Position numbers and translations under genes: made by a program
Notes under the pieces: model-generated
What the model was told of the DNA's origin: nothing
What the model saw: only the letters and a program-made list of their open reading frames with translations
Database searches by the model: none
Part shown: positions 9,468-20,599 of the stretch, piece after piece
Layout of the letters: each line of letters starts with the position of its first letter
How positions within the stretch are numbered: position 1 is the first letter of the stretch
Assembly (NCBI RefSeq): GCF_040892595.1
Contig: NZ_JBFRYB010000002.1
Coordinates: 1-64,000 of the forward strand
Reading direction: 5' to 3'
From: Zhongshania sp. R06B22
GTDB lineage: Bacteria; Pseudomonadota; Gammaproteobacteria; Pseudomonadales; Spongiibacteraceae
DNA: 64,000 bases

Positions 9468-9911
9468 ATGAGCGATATGCGTTTAAACACGCTGAGCCCG
9501 GCACCCGGCCGAGTTAAAGATGGCAAACGGGTAGGTCGTGGTATCGGTAGTGGCTTGGGTAAAACCGCAGGTCGTGGTCACAAAGGTCTGAAGTCTCGTT
9601 CAGGTGGCAGCGTGCGTCCAGGTTTTGAAGGCGGCCAAATGCCGTTGCAAAAGCGTTTGCCTAAGTACGGCTTCACCTCGCGTTTGTCTCGCGTTACTGC
9701 GCAAATCCGCACGGCGGAATTGATGGCAGTCGCTGACGATGTGATCGATTTGGATGCGCTTAAGCGTGCTGATTTAATTAACAGCAATATTGAGCGTGCC
9801 AAGATCTTTTTGTCAGGTGATCTGAACAAAGCAGTTACTGTGAAAGGTTTAGCGGTAACTAAAGGCGCTCGCGAAGCTATTGAAAAAGCTGGCGGCAAAG
9901 TCGAGGAATAA
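9468..9911 (+). CDS. rplO: 50S ribosomal protein L15
   Basis: Late-assembly 23S rRNA-binding protein. The start is ATG 9468, set by TTGAGGG at 9454-9460 with 7-nt spacing; this gives 147 residues beginning [14 protein letters not shown]. The second ATG (9477) equals the E. coli start but is too far from the SD. The Gly-rich N-terminal tail [18 protein letters not shown] is typical. It ends 11 nt before secY. Confidence 0.95.
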   Translation: MSDMRLNTLSPAPGRVKDGKRVGRGIGSGLGKTAGRGHKGLKSRSGGSVRPGFEGGQMPLQKRLPKYGFTSRLSRVTAQIRTAELMAVADDVIDLDALKRADLINSNIERAKIFLSGDLNKAVTVKGLAVTKGAREAIEKAGGKVEE

Positions 9912-9922
9912 GGCGAACTTAA

Positions 9923-11251
9923 ATGGCGAAGCCCAATCCACAAGTAGCTGGTAAACAATCCGGAATGGGCGAGCTTATGGCTCGCCTCCGTTTTTTACTG
10001 CTAGCGATAATTGTTTATCGTATCGGTACGCATATACCGGTGCCAGGTATTAATCCGGATCAGCTCGCCGCATTGTTCAATCAAAACCAAGGTACGGTTC
10101 TTGGTTTGTTTAATATGTTCTCCGGCGGTGCCTTAGAGCGTATGAGTATTCTGGCGCTGGGTATCATGCCCTATATCTCTGCATCGATTATTATGCAGTT
10201 GATGTCGGCGGTTAGCCCAACATTAGAAGCTTTGAAAAAAGAAGGCGAAGCTGGAAGGCGGCAGATTAGTCAATACACCCGTTACTTGACGGTGGTGCTT
10301 GCGCTGCTTCAGGGAACCGGGATGACAGTAGGCCTCGCAAACCAAGGCTTGGCTTATAGCCCAGATTTTACGTTTTATTTTGTTTCGGTAGTGTCATTGG
10401 TCACCGGCGCCATCTTTATGATGTGGTTGGGTGAGCAGTTAACGGAGCGTGGTGTAGGTAACGGCATATCAATGCTGATATTTGCAGGGATTGTTGCAGG
10501 GCTGCCGTCGGCAGTTGGCCAATCTTTAGAGCAGGCACGCCAGGGCGAATTAAATATTTTGGTTCTGCTGGCGGTGTTGGTTCTAGCGATAGCAGTTGTG
10601 TATTTGGTAGTGTTCATCGAGCGTGGGCAGCGGCGTATTACAGTCAATTATGCCAAGCAGCAGCGCGGAAATAAGATGTACCAAGCGCAGTCTAGCCATT
10701 TACCGATGAAAGTGAATATGGCCGGTGTTATACCAGCAATATTCGCGAGTTCTATTTTGTTATTCCCCGCGTCTATTGCGCAGTGGGTTGGGCAAAGTGG
10801 AGAAGGTATGGAGTGGTTGCAAGATGTTGCCTTGGCGATTGGGCCCGGTCAGCCTCTTAACATATTATTGTTTACCGCATTGATCGTATTTTTCTGTTTC
10901 TTCTATACCGCATTGATGTTTAATCCGGACGAAGTGGCAGATAACTTGAAGCGTTCGGGCGCGTTTTTACCAGGGATTCGTCCCGGTAAGCAAACGGCGA
11001 ACTATATAGACGGCGTATTAACCCGTTTGACCATGTTTGGCTCTTTATATATTGCCGGCGTGTGTTTGTTACCGCAGTTTTTGGTTGTTATGTGGAATGT
11101 GCCATTTTATCTCGGTGGCACGTCACTGTTGATCGTTGTGGTTGTAGTGATGGATTTTATGGCTCAGGTTCAGTCTCACCTGATGTCCCAGCAATACGAC
11201 TCAGTCTTGAAAAAGGCTAATTTGAAGAATTACGGCGGTGGTGCGCGTTAA
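9923..11251 (+). CDS. secY: Protein translocase subunit SecY
   Basis: Central pore of the SecYEG translocon in the inner membrane. It has 442 residues (E. coli 443) and ten predicted membrane helices. The first is at about residues 20-40, preceded by the [11 protein letters not shown] amphipathic start. The plug-region signature [12 protein letters not shown] and the [12 protein letters not shown] segment of helix 2 are visible. The cytoplasmic loops contain [17 protein letters not shown] and [13 protein letters not shown], which bind SecA and the ribosome. It sits between rplO and rpmJ as in E. coli. Confidence 0.98.
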   Translation: MAKPNPQVAGKQSGMGELMARLRFLLLAIIVYRIGTHIPVPGINPDQLAALFNQNQGTVLGLFNMFSGGALERMSILALGIMPYISASIIMQLMSAVSPTLEALKKEGEAGRRQISQYTRYLTVVLALLQGTGMTVGLANQGLAYSPDFTFYFVSVVSLVTGAIFMMWLGEQLTERGVGNGISMLIFAGIVAGLPSAVGQSLEQARQGELNILVLLAVLVLAIAVVYLVVFIERGQRRITVNYAKQQRGNKMYQAQSSHLPMKVNMAGVIPAIFASSILLFPASIAQWVGQSGEGMEWLQDVALAIGPGQPLNILLFTALIVFFCFFYTALMFNPDEVADNLKRSGAFLPGIRPGKQTANYIDGVLTRLTMFGSLYIAGVCLLPQFLVVMWNVPFYLGGTSLLIVVVVVMDFMAQVQSHLMSQQYDSVLKKANLKNYGGGAR

Positions 11252-11287
11252 AGCTCACTAACCTGATGGCTTGTTTGGAGTATCAAA

Positions 11288-11404
11288 ATGAAAGTACGTG
11301 CATCGGTAAAGACAATTTGCCGCAACTGTAAAATCGTTCGTCGTAAAGGTGTGGTTCGGGTTATTTGTAGCGTTGAACCACGTCATAAACAGCGACAGGG
11401 CTAA
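11288..11404 (+). CDS. rpmJ: 50S ribosomal protein L36 (zinc-ribbon type)
   Basis: A 38-residue protein, the smallest of the large subunit. Hand translation gives [20 protein letters not shown] and an end RHKQRQG. It keeps the zinc ligands C11, C14, C27 and H33, so it is the zinc-binding form. TTGGAG lies upstream of ATG 11288. It stands between secY and the alpha operon as in E. coli. Confidence 0.95.
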   Translation: MKVRASVKTICRNCKIVRRKGVVRVICSVEPRHKQRQG

Positions 11405-11439
11405 GGAATTCGGGATCGGGGTTGTTTTTCAATCTCGGT

Positions 11440-11533
11440 GCGGGTAGACTACTGCGCCTTTCGTGCAGCCGTTAAACCGCTTCCCGGTCATTGCTAAGCG
11501 TTAAAAGAATTGGGCTTAATTGGAGTAACCTGA
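11440..11533 (+). promoter_or_regulatory. Candidate alpha-operon leader before rpsM
   Basis: The 129-nt gap before rpsM can fold into a stem CTGCGC/GTGCAG (11452-11457 with 11463-11468, loop CTTTC) inside an outer CGGG/CCCG pairing (11441-11444 with 11483-11486). In E. coli the same place holds the pseudoknot bound by S4 that represses the alpha operon. Position and structure suggest the same role, but I cannot demonstrate a pseudoknot by eye. Confidence 0.35.
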
Positions 11534-11890
11534 ATGGCTCGTATTGCAGGTGTCAACATACCAGATAACAAGCATGCTGTTATTTCGTTGACGTATATAT
11601 ATGGCGTTGGCCTCACACGTGCTAAAGCACTGTGCGCTAAAACAACAATAGCTGAAGACGCGAAAATCAGTTCTTTGTCTGAAGAGCAGCTCGATGCACT
11701 TCGTGGCGAAGTCGCAAAACTGTCTGTAGAAGGCGACTTGCGTCGTACAGTTTCTATGAACATTAAGCGTTTACTAGATTTGGGCTGCTACCGCGGCATG
11801 CGTCATCGTAAAGGTCTGCCGCTTCGCGGTCAGCGTACTAAGACTAATGCGCGTACGCGTAAAGGTCCACGTAAGCCGATTCGTAAGTAA
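11534..11890 (+). CDS. rpsM: 30S ribosomal protein S13
   Basis: Protein of the 30S head that forms bridges to the 50S and contacts P-site tRNA. It has 118 residues, as in E. coli. It starts [21 protein letters not shown], has the [22 protein letters not shown] signature near residues 90-111 and a basic tail [22 protein letters not shown] precedes the ATG. It is the first gene of the alpha operon. Confidence 0.97.
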   Translation: MARIAGVNIPDNKHAVISLTYIYGVGLTRAKALCAKTTIAEDAKISSLSEEQLDALRGEVAKLSVEGDLRRTVSMNIKRLLDLGCYRGMRHRKGLPLRGQRTKTNARTRKGPRKPIRK

Positions 11891-11961
11891 TTTAAAGGCA
11901 GTAATCCTTTAGTGTAGCTACACCACTTGTGTAGTGTTGATATTAGAGTTGGATATAGAAT

Positions 11962-12354
11962 ATGGCCAAACCAGGCAAGCAAGCTCCACGGAAAAAGGTC
12001 AAAAAGACCGTCGTGGACGGTGTTGCGCATGTACATGCGTCGTTTAATAACACCATCATCACTATTACAGATCGTCAAGGTAACACGCTGAGCTGGGCAA
12101 CAGCCGGTGGCAGTGGTTTCCGTGGCTCTCGTAAAAGTACTCCTTTCGCCGCACAGGTTGCTGCAGAACGCGCCGGTAACGCTGCGAAGGATTACGGTTT
12201 GAAAAATCTAGATGTTCAAGTTAAGGGTCCCGGTCCAGGACGTGAGTCTGCTGTGCGTGCCTTAAATAACTGTGGCTACAAGATTACAAACATCACTGAC
12301 GTGACGCCTATTCCACATAATGGTTGCCGTCCTCCTAAGAAACGTCGCGTTTAA
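11962..12354 (+). CDS. rpsK: 30S ribosomal protein S11
   Basis: Platform protein near the E site. It has 130 residues, including the [17 protein letters not shown] segment, [20 protein letters not shown] with the isoaspartate-prone region, and the C-terminus CRPPKKRRV. It is preceded by a 71-nt gap after rpsM and followed by rpsD after 23 nt. Confidence 0.97.
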   Translation: MAKPGKQAPRKKVKKTVVDGVAHVHASFNNTIITITDRQGNTLSWATAGGSGFRGSRKSTPFAAQVAAERAGNAAKDYGLKNLDVQVKGPGPGRESAVRALNNCGYKITNITDVTPIPHNGCRPPKKRRV

Positions 12355-12377
12355 TTAACAGTTGAGGAATACAGAAA

Positions 12378-12998
12378 ATGGCTAGATATTTGGGCCCAAG
12401 CTGTAAATTATCCAGACGGGAAGGTACTGACCTTTTCTTGAAGAGTGGTGTTCGTCCGCTGGATTCTAAGTGTAAAGCTGAAACTGCACCCGGTATGCAC
12501 GGTGCACGTCGTGGTCGTCTTTCTGACTACGGTGTTCAGTTGCGTGAAAAACAAAAAGTTCGTCGTATGTACGGCGTGTTAGAAAAGCAATTCCGTGCTT
12601 ACTATACAAAAGCTGCTCGTCGTAAAGGCGCGACAGGTGAGAACCTGCTGCAACTTTTGGAAGGCCGTTTAGATAACGTGGTTTATCGTATCGGTTTTGG
12701 CTCTACACGTGCCGAGTCACGTCAGTTAGTGTCACATAAATCAGTATTGGTAAATGGCAAGACAGTTAACGTACCGTCTTACCAAGTGCAGGCTGGTGAT
12801 GTTGTTAGTGTTCGTGAGAAATCCAAAGTCCAGTTGCGGATTCAATCTGCAATTGCTCTTGCTGCGCAGCGTGGCGATGTTTCTTGGATTGATATAAATG
12901 CCACCAAAATGGAAGGTGTTTTCAAGAATGCTCCAGATCGTAGCGACTTGTCTTCTGAGATCAACGAGCAACTGATCGTTGAGCTTTACTCGAAGTAA
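12378..12998 (+). CDS. rpsD: 30S ribosomal protein S4
   Basis: 16S rRNA assembly initiator and, in E. coli, autogenous repressor of the alpha operon. It has 206 residues, as in E. coli. It starts [20 protein letters not shown] and has the S4 RNA-binding domain [20 protein letters not shown] followed by [18 protein letters not shown] at about residues 95-135. The only cysteines near the N-terminus are C9 and C33, so no complete zinc knuckle is present. Confidence 0.97.
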   Translation: MARYLGPSCKLSRREGTDLFLKSGVRPLDSKCKAETAPGMHGARRGRLSDYGVQLREKQKVRRMYGVLEKQFRAYYTKAARRKGATGENLLQLLEGRLDNVVYRIGFGSTRAESRQLVSHKSVLVNGKTVNVPSYQVQAGDVVSVREKSKVQLRIQSAIALAAQRGDVSWIDINATKMEGVFKNAPDRSDLSSEINEQLIVELYSK

Positions 12999-13031
12999 GT
13001 TAAACTCCGGACAAATCACGATAGGTGACCT

Positions 13032-14033
13032 ATGCAAAGTGCTGTCAATGAATTTCTAACTCCACGTGTTATCCAAGTTGAAGAATTTGGACAAACTCGT
13101 GCGAAGGTGACCCTTGAGCCACTAGAGCGTGGATTTGGTCACACCTTGGGTAATGCTTTGCGCCGTATTTTGCTTTCTTCTATGCCGGGATGTGCGGTAA
13201 CTGAAGTAGAGATCGACGGTGTGTTGCACGAATACAGTGCTATGGAAGGTGTACAGGAAGACGTTATCGAAATCCTGCTTAACCTGAAAGAAGTTGCTGT
13301 GATCATGCACGGTAAAGATCAAGCTACCTTAGTTCTTAACAAAAAAGGCCCTGGCGTAGTCACTGCCGGCGATATTCAAACTGATCATGAGATTGAAATC
13401 GTTAATACTGACCACGTTATAGCGAATCTGAACGATGATGGCGAGATTAATATGCGCCTTACCATCGCTCGCGGTCGCGGTTATGTGCCAGCTGATGCTC
13501 GGGATAACGCTGAAGAAGAGTCTCGTTCAATTGGTCGCCTGCAGCTAGATGCTAGTTACAGCCCGATCAGCCGTGTTAGCTACGTAGTAGAGAGCGCGCG
13601 TGTTGAACAGCGTACCGACCTTGATAAATTGGTCTTGGATCTTGAGACCAATGGCACTATCGATCCTGAAGAAGCAATTCGTCGTGCAGCAACAATTCTG
13701 CAGCAGCAGCTCGCAGTGTTTGTTGATCTGGAAAGCGAAGGTGAGAACGAGCCTTCACGCGAAGAGAACGAGGTAGATCCTATTCTGCTGCGTCCGGTTG
13801 ATGATCTTGAATTGACTGTGCGTTCAGCTAACTGCTTGAAAGCAGAAAATATCTACTACATCGGTGACTTGGTGCAGCGTACAGAAGTTGAACTTCTCAA
13901 GACGCCAAACCTTGGTAAGAAATCACTGACAGAAATTAAAGATGTATTGGCGTCACGCGGGTTGTCTTTGGGTTTACGCCTAGATAACTGGCCGCCAGCA
14001 AGTCTTAGAAACGACGACCGAGTTCTTGCGTAA
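13032..14033 (+). CDS. rpoA: DNA-directed RNA polymerase subunit alpha
   Basis: Assembly platform and upstream-promoter/activator contact of RNA polymerase. It has 333 residues (E. coli 329). The N-terminal dimerisation domain has the [21 protein letters not shown] motif at about residues 28-48. The flexible linker at about 235-250 is acidic ([13 protein letters not shown]). The C-terminal domain carries [20 protein letters not shown] and the DNA-binding helix region [21 protein letters not shown]. It lies between rpsD and rplQ as expected. Confidence 0.98.
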   Translation: MQSAVNEFLTPRVIQVEEFGQTRAKVTLEPLERGFGHTLGNALRRILLSSMPGCAVTEVEIDGVLHEYSAMEGVQEDVIEILLNLKEVAVIMHGKDQATLVLNKKGPGVVTAGDIQTDHEIEIVNTDHVIANLNDDGEINMRLTIARGRGYVPADARDNAEEESRSIGRLQLDASYSPISRVSYVVESARVEQRTDLDKLVLDLETNGTIDPEEAIRRAATILQQQLAVFVDLESEGENEPSREENEVDPILLRPVDDLELTVRSANCLKAENIYYIGDLVQRTEVELLKTPNLGKKSLTEIKDVLASRGLSLGLRLDNWPPASLRNDDRVLA

Positions 14034-14093
14034 TTTCGCCGGATCTTTCGAATATTTTTGCTGAGATAGCAACGTTTATTAAAGGAAAAAGCC

Positions 14094-14477
14094 ATGCGTC
14101 ATCGTCATAGTGGCCGTCAATTAAACCGTAATAGCTCTCATCGTAAAGCGATGTTCCGCAACATGACGGCGTCGTTGGTTGAGCACGAAATGATTAAAAC
14201 AACCCTGCCAAAAGCAAAGGAACTGCGTGGTTATGCAGAACCTTTGATTACACTTTCTAAGGTAGATAGTGTAGCTAATCGCCGTCTTGCGTTCGCGCGT
14301 TTACGTTGCAATGCTGCGGTAGGTAAATTATTTACTGATCTTGGTCCTCGTTACGAAGGTCGTCCCGGCGGCTATATCCGTATTATGAAATGCGGTCTGC
14401 GTACTGGCGACAAGGCACCAATGGCTTACGTAGAGTTGGTTGATCGTCCAGTGGTAGAAGAAGCTGACGACGAGTAA
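14094..14477 (+). CDS. rplQ: 50S ribosomal protein L17
   Basis: Protein at the tunnel-exit side of the 50S. It has 127 residues, as in E. coli. It starts [21 protein letters not shown] and contains [20 protein letters not shown]. The C-terminal tail is acidic (EEADDE). It is the last gene of the ribosomal cluster, directly followed by a strong terminator. Confidence 0.97.
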   Translation: MRHRHSGRQLNRNSSHRKAMFRNMTASLVEHEMIKTTLPKAKELRGYAEPLITLSKVDSVANRRLAFARLRCNAAVGKLFTDLGPRYEGRPGGYIRIMKCGLRTGDKAPMAYVELVDRPVVEEADDE

Positions 14478-14489
14478 GTAGATAGATCT

Positions 14490-14521
14490 AAAAAAGCCGG
14501 CTTTTAAGCCGGCTTTTTTTT
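14490..14521 (+). terminator. Strong terminator closing the ribosomal gene cluster
   Basis: A perfect AAAAAGCCGGC/GCCGGCTTTTT hairpin with a TTTTAA loop runs into eight T residues, 13 nt after the rplQ stop. The matching A-run on the left lets it also serve the convergent uvrA transcript. Confidence 0.92.
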
Positions 14522-14556
14522 GTCTGCATTTTAGTGAAAAAAGTGTTGCGGGGCTA

Positions 14557-17415
14557 TCAGCCCCCCGCTGCGACCTTGCGTGCGGCCGCAAGATTAAGAA
14601 CGTCTGCGAGAAAGTGTCCGGTGTGAGATTGCGGCATTGAGGCGACATCCTCCGGCGTGCCTTCGGCAATAATTAAGCCGCCACCGCTGCCGCCTTCCGG
14701 GCCCAAGTCGACGATCCAGTCGGCAGTTTTAATAACATCCAGATTATGCTCGATAACGACGACCGTATTGCCATGGTCGCGTAAGCGATGTAGCACGGTG
14801 AGGAGTAATTGAATGTCTTCAAAGTGCAAACCCGTGGTGGGCTCGTCGAGAATATAAAGGGTTTTACCGGTGTCGCGTTTCGAGAGCTCGCGGGCCAGTT
14901 TGACACGCTGCGCTTCACCGCCGGATAAGGTGGTTGCGGCTTGTCCTAGGCGTATATAGCTTAAGCCAACGTCCATAAGGGTCTGGAGCTTTTTACTGAT
15001 CGAGGGCACGTTCTCGAAGAACTGGTTGGCATCCTCCACGGTCATATCTAGGACTTCATGGATGTTCTTTGCTTTGTATAATATTTCCAGTGTTTCGCGA
15101 TTGTAGCGTTGGCTACTACATACCTCGCAGGCGACATAAATATCAGGTAGGAAGTGCATTTCCACTTTGGTAACGCCGTCGCCTTGGCAGGCTTCGCAGC
15201 GGCCGCCTTTTACGTTAAAGCTAAAGCGGCCGACTTTGTATCCGCGTGAGCGTGCTTCTTGGGTTCCGGCAAATAATTCGCGGATTGGTGTGAAAATGCC
15301 AGTGTAGGTGGCGGGATTTGATCTTGGCGTACGACCGATGGGGCTCTGGTCGATGTCGATACATTTGTCGACGTTGTTAAGCCCGGTGACGGACTCGTGG
15401 GCCGCTGGCGTTAATGTTGTTGCGCCGTTGAGCTCGGTTGCGGCAACAGGGTATAGGGTGTGATTGATCAGTGTCGACTTCCCTGACCCCGAGACCCCGG
15501 TGATGCAAGTCATTAGTCCAAGCGGCAGAGTAAGGTCAACATTTTGGAGGTTGTTTCCGGTGGCACCTTTTATGTGCAGCGTTTTTTCTGGATTAAACGG
15601 ATTACGTTTTTCTGGAATGGCAATGGCCTTTTTACCTGATAGGTATTGGCCTGTCAGCGACTCGGGGCTATTCAAGATATCGTCGATTTTACCCTGCGCG
15701 ATGACTCTACCGCCATGCACGCCCGCGCCGGGACCGATGTCGATAATGTGGTCAGCAGTGCGGATGGCGTCTTCGTCGTGTTCAACCACAATAACGGTAT
15801 TGCCAATATCACGAAGATGCCGGAGGGTTTTCAACAGTCTTTCGTTGTCGCGTTGATGTAGCCCAATTGACGGTTCGTCTAGGATATACATTACGCCCAC
15901 CAGCCCTGCGCCAATTTGGCTTGCTAGCCTGATTCTTTGGGCTTCGCCGCCCGATAGAGTGTCAGCGCTGCGGTCTAGGGTGAGATAGTTCAGCCCCACA
16001 TCGACCAAGAAGCGCAGGCGGTCGTTAATTTCTTTTAGTATTTTCTCGGCAATTTGAGCTTGTCGGCCCTCTAGCCTTAGCGTGGTGAAATACTCGCGTG
16101 CTGCGCCGACAGGCATAGCGGCGATTTCAGGAAGGGTGTGGTCGAGAATAAATACGTTGCGCGCTTCCTTTCTTAAGCGTGTGCCGGAGCAATCTGGGCA
16201 AGACTGGGTGTTTAGGAATTTACTTAGTTCCTCGCGCACCGTTTGAGATTCAGTATCTTTATAGCGTCTATCCATATTGGGGATGACGCCTTCAAAAGGG
16301 TGTTTGCGTTGAAAGTTATCGCCGCGGTCGTTGATATAGGTAAAGCTAATTTCTTCGGCGTCGCTGCCAAATAGAATTCGACTGCGGTGTTCTTCGCTTA
16401 GTGATTCAAATGGGGCGTCCACGTCGAAGCCGTAGTGATCTGCGAGCGAGGTTAGCATGTGAAAATAATATACGCTGCGACGATCCCAGCCGCGAATCGC
16501 GCCAGTGGAAAGACTGGCCTCCGGGTGTTGGATAATTCTGCTGGCGTCAAAAAACTGCTTCACACCCAGGCCATCGCAGCTGCTGCATGCGCCGAGAGGG
16601 CTGTTAAACGAAAATAGTCGTGGTTCTAATTCTGCCAAGCTATAGCCACATTGTGGGCAGGCAAATTTAGAAGAGAAAACTAATTCCGGGGCTTTGGTGT
16701 CGTCCATATCGGCAACACCTGCCACGCCATCGGTCAGTTCGAGTGCGGTTTCAAATGACTCAGCGAGGCGTTGGCCAATATCGTCACGAACTTTAAATCG
16801 ATCTACGACCACTTCAATGGAATGTTTTTTGTTCTTGTCTAAGGTAGGTAGATCATCCAGATCTGTGACGATGCCATTAATGCGCGCTCGAACAAATCCT
16901 TGGCTCCTAAGTTTTTCAAAGGTATGTAAGTGCTCTCCCTTGCGATTTTGCACAACGGGGGCGAGTAGCATCATCTTGCTGCCTTCCGGCAGGGCCAGCA
17001 CCGTATCGACCATTTGGCTAACGGTTTGCGCCGACAGTGCGGTGTTGTGGTCTGGGCAGCGTGGCTCGCCTGCGCGGGCAAACAATAAGCGCAGGTAGTC
17101 GTATATTTCCGTGATTGTGCCAACAGTAGAGCGCGGGTTGTGCGAGGTCGATTTCTGTTCTATGGATATCGCGGGAGATAAGCCTTCAATGTGATCGACG
17201 TCGGGCTTTTCCATCATCGACAAAAATTGCCGTGCATAGGTAGATAGCGATTCTACGTAGCGCCGCTGGCCTTCCGCGTAAAGGGTGTCGAAGGCGAGGG
17301 AAGATTTCCCTGACCCGGACAAGCCGGTAATAACCACCAGTTTGTCGCGGGGAATATCGATATCAATATTTTTTAAATTGTGGGTGCGGGCACCGCGAAC
17401 GATAATCCGATCCAT
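14557..17415 (-). CDS. uvrA: UvrABC excision nuclease subunit A
   Basis: Damage-recognition ATPase of nucleotide excision repair. From ATG 17415 (GGGGAA 8 nt upstream) it has 952 residues, starting [20 protein letters not shown]. Two ABC ATPase cassettes are visible: Walker [21 protein letters not shown] and [15 protein letters not shown], and signatures [12 protein letters not shown] and [12 protein letters not shown]. Zinc-finger cysteine pairs CPQCG/CSSCDG and CEACQG/CEVC are present. The frame stays open to 17472, but those codons include the promoter, so that extension is not translated. No clear LexA box was found. Confidence 0.97.
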   Translation of the reverse strand: MDRIIVRGARTHNLKNIDIDIPRDKLVVITGLSGSGKSSLAFDTLYAEGQRRYVESLSTYARQFLSMMEKPDVDHIEGLSPAISIEQKSTSHNPRSTVGTITEIYDYLRLLFARAGEPRCPDHNTALSAQTVSQMVDTVLALPEGSKMMLLAPVVQNRKGEHLHTFEKLRSQGFVRARINGIVTDLDDLPTLDKNKKHSIEVVVDRFKVRDDIGQRLAESFETALELTDGVAGVADMDDTKAPELVFSSKFACPQCGYSLAELEPRLFSFNSPLGACSSCDGLGVKQFFDASRIIQHPEASLSTGAIRGWDRRSVYYFHMLTSLADHYGFDVDAPFESLSEEHRSRILFGSDAEEISFTYINDRGDNFQRKHPFEGVIPNMDRRYKDTESQTVREELSKFLNTQSCPDCSGTRLRKEARNVFILDHTLPEIAAMPVGAAREYFTTLRLEGRQAQIAEKILKEINDRLRFLVDVGLNYLTLDRSADTLSGGEAQRIRLASQIGAGLVGVMYILDEPSIGLHQRDNERLLKTLRHLRDIGNTVIVVEHDEDAIRTADHIIDIGPGAGVHGGRVIAQGKIDDILNSPESLTGQYLSGKKAIAIPEKRNPFNPEKTLHIKGATGNNLQNVDLTLPLGLMTCITGVSGSGKSTLINHTLYPVAATELNGATTLTPAAHESVTGLNNVDKCIDIDQSPIGRTPRSNPATYTGIFTPIRELFAGTQEARSRGYKVGRFSFNVKGGRCEACQGDGVTKVEMHFLPDIYVACEVCSSQRYNRETLEILYKAKNIHEVLDMTVEDANQFFENVPSISKKLQTLMDVGLSYIRLGQAATTLSGGEAQRVKLARELSKRDTGKTLYILDEPTTGLHFEDIQLLLTVLHRLRDHGNTVVVIEHNLDVIKTADWIVDLGPEGGSGGGLIIAEGTPEDVASMPQSHTGHFLADVLNLAAARKVAAGG

Positions 17416-17442
17416 AGTATTCCCCAGCGTGGTAAACCAGAC

Positions 17443-17472
17443 ATTATACTGCGGGGGCGGAGTGGGGCGCAA
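17443..17472 (-). promoter_or_regulatory. Candidate uvrA promoter
   Basis: On the minus strand, TTGCGC (17472-17467) is followed after 18 nt by a perfect -10 TATAAT (17448-17443), leaving about 20 nt of leader before the uvrA ATG. The -10 is consensus and the -35 is weak. Confidence 0.55.
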
Positions 17473-17562
17473 AATAAGCTGGTGATATTTTATAGCGGTT
17501 TTTCATGTGCGGTTAAGCTGGTAGAATCGGAGGATATTTATTCTTGTTGTAGGATCCCTCCC

Positions 17563-18927
17563 TTGAATCATCACACGATGAGCGCAGCTGAGCGTCGTTC
17601 TGTCGCTTCTCTGGCGACATTGTATGCGTTTAGAATGCTCGGCTTATTTATGCTGTTGCCGGTATTGAGCTTGTACGCAGGTGAATATGACCATAGTACG
17701 CCGGTGCTAGTCGGTTTGGCACTGGGGATTTATGGCTTGGGGCAAGCGGCGCTGCAAGTACCCTTGGGCATGCTGTCGGACCGGATTGGTCGCAAGCCGG
17801 TCATTATTGCCGGCCTACTACTTTTCGCCGCCGGTGGTATTGTGGCCGCGAGTGCTGACAATATTATTACCGTTATTCTTGGCCGCTTGCTGCAGGGCAC
17901 TGGGGCAATTGCTAGTACCTTGACCGCATTACTTGCCGACTTAACCCGTGAGCAGCACCGAACCAAGGCAATGGCGGCGATTGGGGTTAGCATTGGGGTG
18001 TCTTTTGCGCTAGCGATGGTCATAGGGCCATTAGCTGCGGCAGCGGTTGGAGTGTCGGGTTTATTTTTACTCACTTCATTGTTAGCTGTGATTGGTGTGT
18101 TTATTACCCTGTGGTTGGTGCCAACCCCGGACGTCGGTGGTTTGAATGCCGATAGCCAATCATTGCGTGGCTTACTGGGTCGCTGCTTGCATGATAGTGA
18201 TTTAATGCGCCTGAATCTTGGTATTTTTTCTTTGCATGCGATGTTGATGGCGATATTTGTGGCAGTGCCAGGGCTGCTTGAGGAGCAAGGCCTGATTCGG
18301 GATGACCATTGGAAGATGTATTTGCCGGTTATGTTGGTGGCCTTTATCGCGATGGTCCCACTTATTATTCTTGCCGAAAAATACAATCGTATGAAGCAGA
18401 TATTCCTGTCAGCGATTACGGCAATTATTGTAGTGCTATCTGCGGCGATATGGTTTGCCCATGACTATTGGTATTTAATTGTCATGATTACGATATTTTT
18501 TGTCGCCTTCAACCTGCTTGAAGCGTCGCTGCCATCTCTAGTAAGTAAAACGGTTTATCCCGGCGGCAAGGGCACCGCTATGGGGGTGTATTCTACCTTT
18601 CAGTTTTTAGGCGCTTTTTTTGGTGGTGCCTTGGGTGGTGGTTTGTTGGGTCTTTGGGGTGGTTCGGCCCTATTTATAGGCGCCGCGATTTTAGCCGGAG
18701 TTTGGTTGCTGGTGGCTTGGGGTATGGCGGTTCCTGCCAAAGCAGATAATTTAGTTTTGGCTTGGAAGTTTGGGACATGGGATGCGGCGGCATTGCGTCA
18801 AGAGGTATTACTTATGCCGGGCGCCCTTGATATAACCGTGCTAGAAAGTGAACAGTTAGCCTACTTGCGTGTTAGCCAGGACTTTGACCCTGCGTCACTG
18901 CCTGCGGGCATACGGCTCGGCAGCTAA
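17563..18927 (+). CDS. MFS exporter of the YajR type
   Basis: Proton-driven major-facilitator transporter, probably a drug or metabolite exporter. I chose TTG 17563 because TAGGA (17550-17554) lies 8 nt before it; ATG 17578 (MSAAERRS) has no SD. This gives 454 residues, the same length as E. coli YajR. Twelve membrane helices are predicted, with the MFS motif A-like loop [16 protein letters not shown] after helix 2 and [18 protein letters not shown] in helices 4-5. The last 60 residues ([21 protein letters not shown]) form a soluble ferredoxin-fold domain as in YajR. Substrate unknown. Confidence 0.88.
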   Translation: MNHHTMSAAERRSVASLATLYAFRMLGLFMLLPVLSLYAGEYDHSTPVLVGLALGIYGLGQAALQVPLGMLSDRIGRKPVIIAGLLLFAAGGIVAASADNIITVILGRLLQGTGAIASTLTALLADLTREQHRTKAMAAIGVSIGVSFALAMVIGPLAAAAVGVSGLFLLTSLLAVIGVFITLWLVPTPDVGGLNADSQSLRGLLGRCLHDSDLMRLNLGIFSLHAMLMAIFVAVPGLLEEQGLIRDDHWKMYLPVMLVAFIAMVPLIILAEKYNRMKQIFLSAITAIIVVLSAAIWFAHDYWYLIVMITIFFVAFNLLEASLPSLVSKTVYPGGKGTAMGVYSTFQFLGAFFGGALGGGLLGLWGGSALFIGAAILAGVWLLVAWGMAVPAKADNLVLAWKFGTWDAAALRQEVLLMPGALDITVLESEQLAYLRVSQDFDPASLPAGIRLGS

Positions 18928-19000
18928 AAGCGGCAGAATCCGGTATAGTAAATGTTTAGCGGTAGATGTCCGCATTTATAGAAATAATAGGAGGTGGCGC

Positions 19001-19528
19001 ATGGCGCGTGGAGTGAATAAAGTTATTCTGGTTGGGAACTTAGGCCAGGATCCTGAAACCCGTTATATGCCATCTGGCGGCGCGGTAACTAATATTACTG
19101 TTGCGACCAGTGAAACGTGGAAAGATAAGCAAAGCGGTCAGCCCCAAGAGCGCACTGAGTGGCACCGAGTGGTATTTTTTAACCGCATCGCCGAGATTGC
19201 TGGTGAGTTTCTAAAAAAAGGCTCAAAGGTTTATATTGAGGGCTCATTGCGCACCCGGAAATGGCAGGATCAGGGTGGACAAGATCGTTATACCACTGAG
19301 ATTGTTGCTGCAGAAATGCAGATGCTCGATGGTCGCGGCGGCTCTGGCGGTGGCGATAACTATAATGAGGGTGGTGGCTATCCCTCTCAGGCTCCTGCGC
19401 AGGCAAAGGCAGCACCGTCTCAGGCTCCGCGTCGGGCGGCGCCTGCGCCACAGCAAAATCAGGCGCCGGCACCAAGCGCGCCACCAGCCGGTGGCTTTGA
19501 TGATTTTGATGATGATATTCCGTTCTAA
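19001..19528 (+). CDS. ssb: Single-stranded DNA-binding protein
   Basis: Tetrameric OB-fold protein that coats single-stranded DNA in replication, repair and recombination. The start is ATG 19001 (AGGAGGTGGCGC upstream), giving 175 residues starting [20 protein letters not shown]. The OB fold spans about residues 5-110. The linker is Gly/Pro/Gln/Ala-rich, and the C-terminal tip DDFDDDIPF is the standard acidic docking peptide for partner proteins. It follows the MFS gene with its own spacing and ends at a terminator. Confidence 0.96.
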   Translation: MARGVNKVILVGNLGQDPETRYMPSGGAVTNITVATSETWKDKQSGQPQERTEWHRVVFFNRIAEIAGEFLKKGSKVYIEGSLRTRKWQDQGGQDRYTTEIVAAEMQMLDGRGGSGGGDNYNEGGGYPSQAPAQAKAAPSQAPRRAAPAPQQNQAPAPSAPPAGGFDDFDDDIPF

Positions 19529-19564
19529 AAAAACACCGTAGATCATAATGTAAAGAATGTAGTT

Positions 19565-19593
19565 AAAAGCCCCGCTAGTCGGGGCATTTTTTT
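19565..19593 (+). terminator. Terminator after ssb
   Basis: A GCCCCG/CGGGGC stem (19569-19574 with 19580-19585) with a 5-nt loop, preceded by AAAA and followed by ATTTTTTT. Confidence 0.9.
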
Positions 19594-19732
19594 GTTGGGG
19601 TTTATGTCTTGCTGGCTTGAATGCCTTGCGGACTTTGAGGGCTTTGAGTAATGTTGTTGGCTCCCAGTCTATTTGATGCTGTGGAGGTATATGCAGTATC
19701 TGGCGCACTTGGTGCGATTTTTCTTATAACGT

Positions 19733-20599
19733 GTGAATGTTTCTGTGAATGTAGTTTTAATTTCCCCTCCGGGTCCATTGAGTGAAGCCATCCGCAGTCA
19801 ACTAGCCCTGCGGGAGAGGTCTCTCGTGGTTATTGATATAGATGATTTACATACCTTTGATACGGCGTTGCTGCGCGACGCGATAGTGATTGACGCGGAT
19901 GTTCTTGCGCGCTGCCAGCTTATTGATGGGGTGTCTGATGATTGTCATACCCGAAGGCTGACTGCGCGTGAAAGTGTGCTGCAATCGTGCCGGGCGTTGG
20001 AAGCTCCCTATCTCTTTCTCAGTGACGGCAGGGTGTTCGATGGTATTGAGCAGTCCCATGATTACTTGGAGGCCGACGACCTTGTGCCGGCAAGCTCGGC
20101 GGGAAAGCAATTTGCGGAGATTGAGGATTTGGTGATGAGTGTTGCTGGGCAGGGGGTAATACTGCGCACCGGTCCTTTAATTGCTGAAGAAGAAGGTAAT
20201 TTTCTCGGCGACTGCCTGGTCACAATGCGAGAAGGTAAGGTGCTAGCGCTAAATGATTCTTTAATGAGTTGTCCTACACCGGTGGCTGATATAGCGCGAG
20301 TTGTGTCGGGCATGGTTGATCAGTTGAGTTGCGGTGCGCCCTGTTGTGGGGTTTATCATTACAATAGCAGTGGTGTGGCCAGTGCTTACGAGTTTGCCGA
20401 GGTCGTTTGCGCGTTTGCTTCTCAGTTTGTGGCGCCTGTCGCCGATATTGCGGTGGACGATGCGGGTGTCACTTGGACGCCTAGTGTACCGGTGCTGTCT
20501 TGCGGTAAGGTCTTGCAACATTTTGGTATAAAGCAGTTGCCTTGGCGGGCCTACCTGCCGCGTATGGTGCGAGCAGTATGTGAAGGGGTGAGTAAATGA
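19733..20599 (+). CDS. RmlD-like Rossmann protein with degraded catalytic site
   Basis: A 288-residue protein related to the sugar-nucleotide reductase RmlD/RfbD, but probably not an active reductase. What I see: FLSDGRVFDG at residues 95-104 aligns with the family STDYVFDG motif. The N-terminal nucleotide loop is changed to SPPGPLSEAI, and the catalytic YxxxK appears as S121-SAG-K125, so the tyrosine is lost. Start: GTG 19733 is the first in-frame codon without an obvious SD; GTG 19745 is an alternative. Its stop overlaps the moaB start by 4 nt, linking it to molybdenum cofactor genes rather than to the distant rfb genes. Function unknown. Confidence 0.7.
   Translation: MNVSVNVVLISPPGPLSEAIRSQLALRERSLVVIDIDDLHTFDTALLRDAIVIDADVLARCQLIDGVSDDCHTRRLTARESVLQSCRALEAPYLFLSDGRVFDGIEQSHDYLEADDLVPASSAGKQFAEIEDLVMSVAGQGVILRTGPLIAEEEGNFLGDCLVTMREGKVLALNDSLMSCPTPVADIARVVSGMVDQLSCGAPCCGVYHYNSSGVASAYEFAEVVCAFASQFVAPVADIAVDDAGVTWTPSVPVLSCGKVLQHFGIKQLPWRAYLPRMVRAVCEGVSK

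Noticed and set aside
1..14477. Many antisense and shifted frames over the ribosomal genes
   Set aside because: All lie over certain ribosomal protein genes, have no SD and arise from Arg/Lys-rich codon bias.
17427..17450. LexA-like palindrome before uvrA
   Set aside because: The only symmetric string reads CAG...CTG, the inverse of the CTG-N10-CAG box.
17416..17472. 19-residue N-terminal extension of uvrA
   Set aside because: It contains the likely -10/-35 of uvrA and lacks similarity; ATG 17415 has a good SD.
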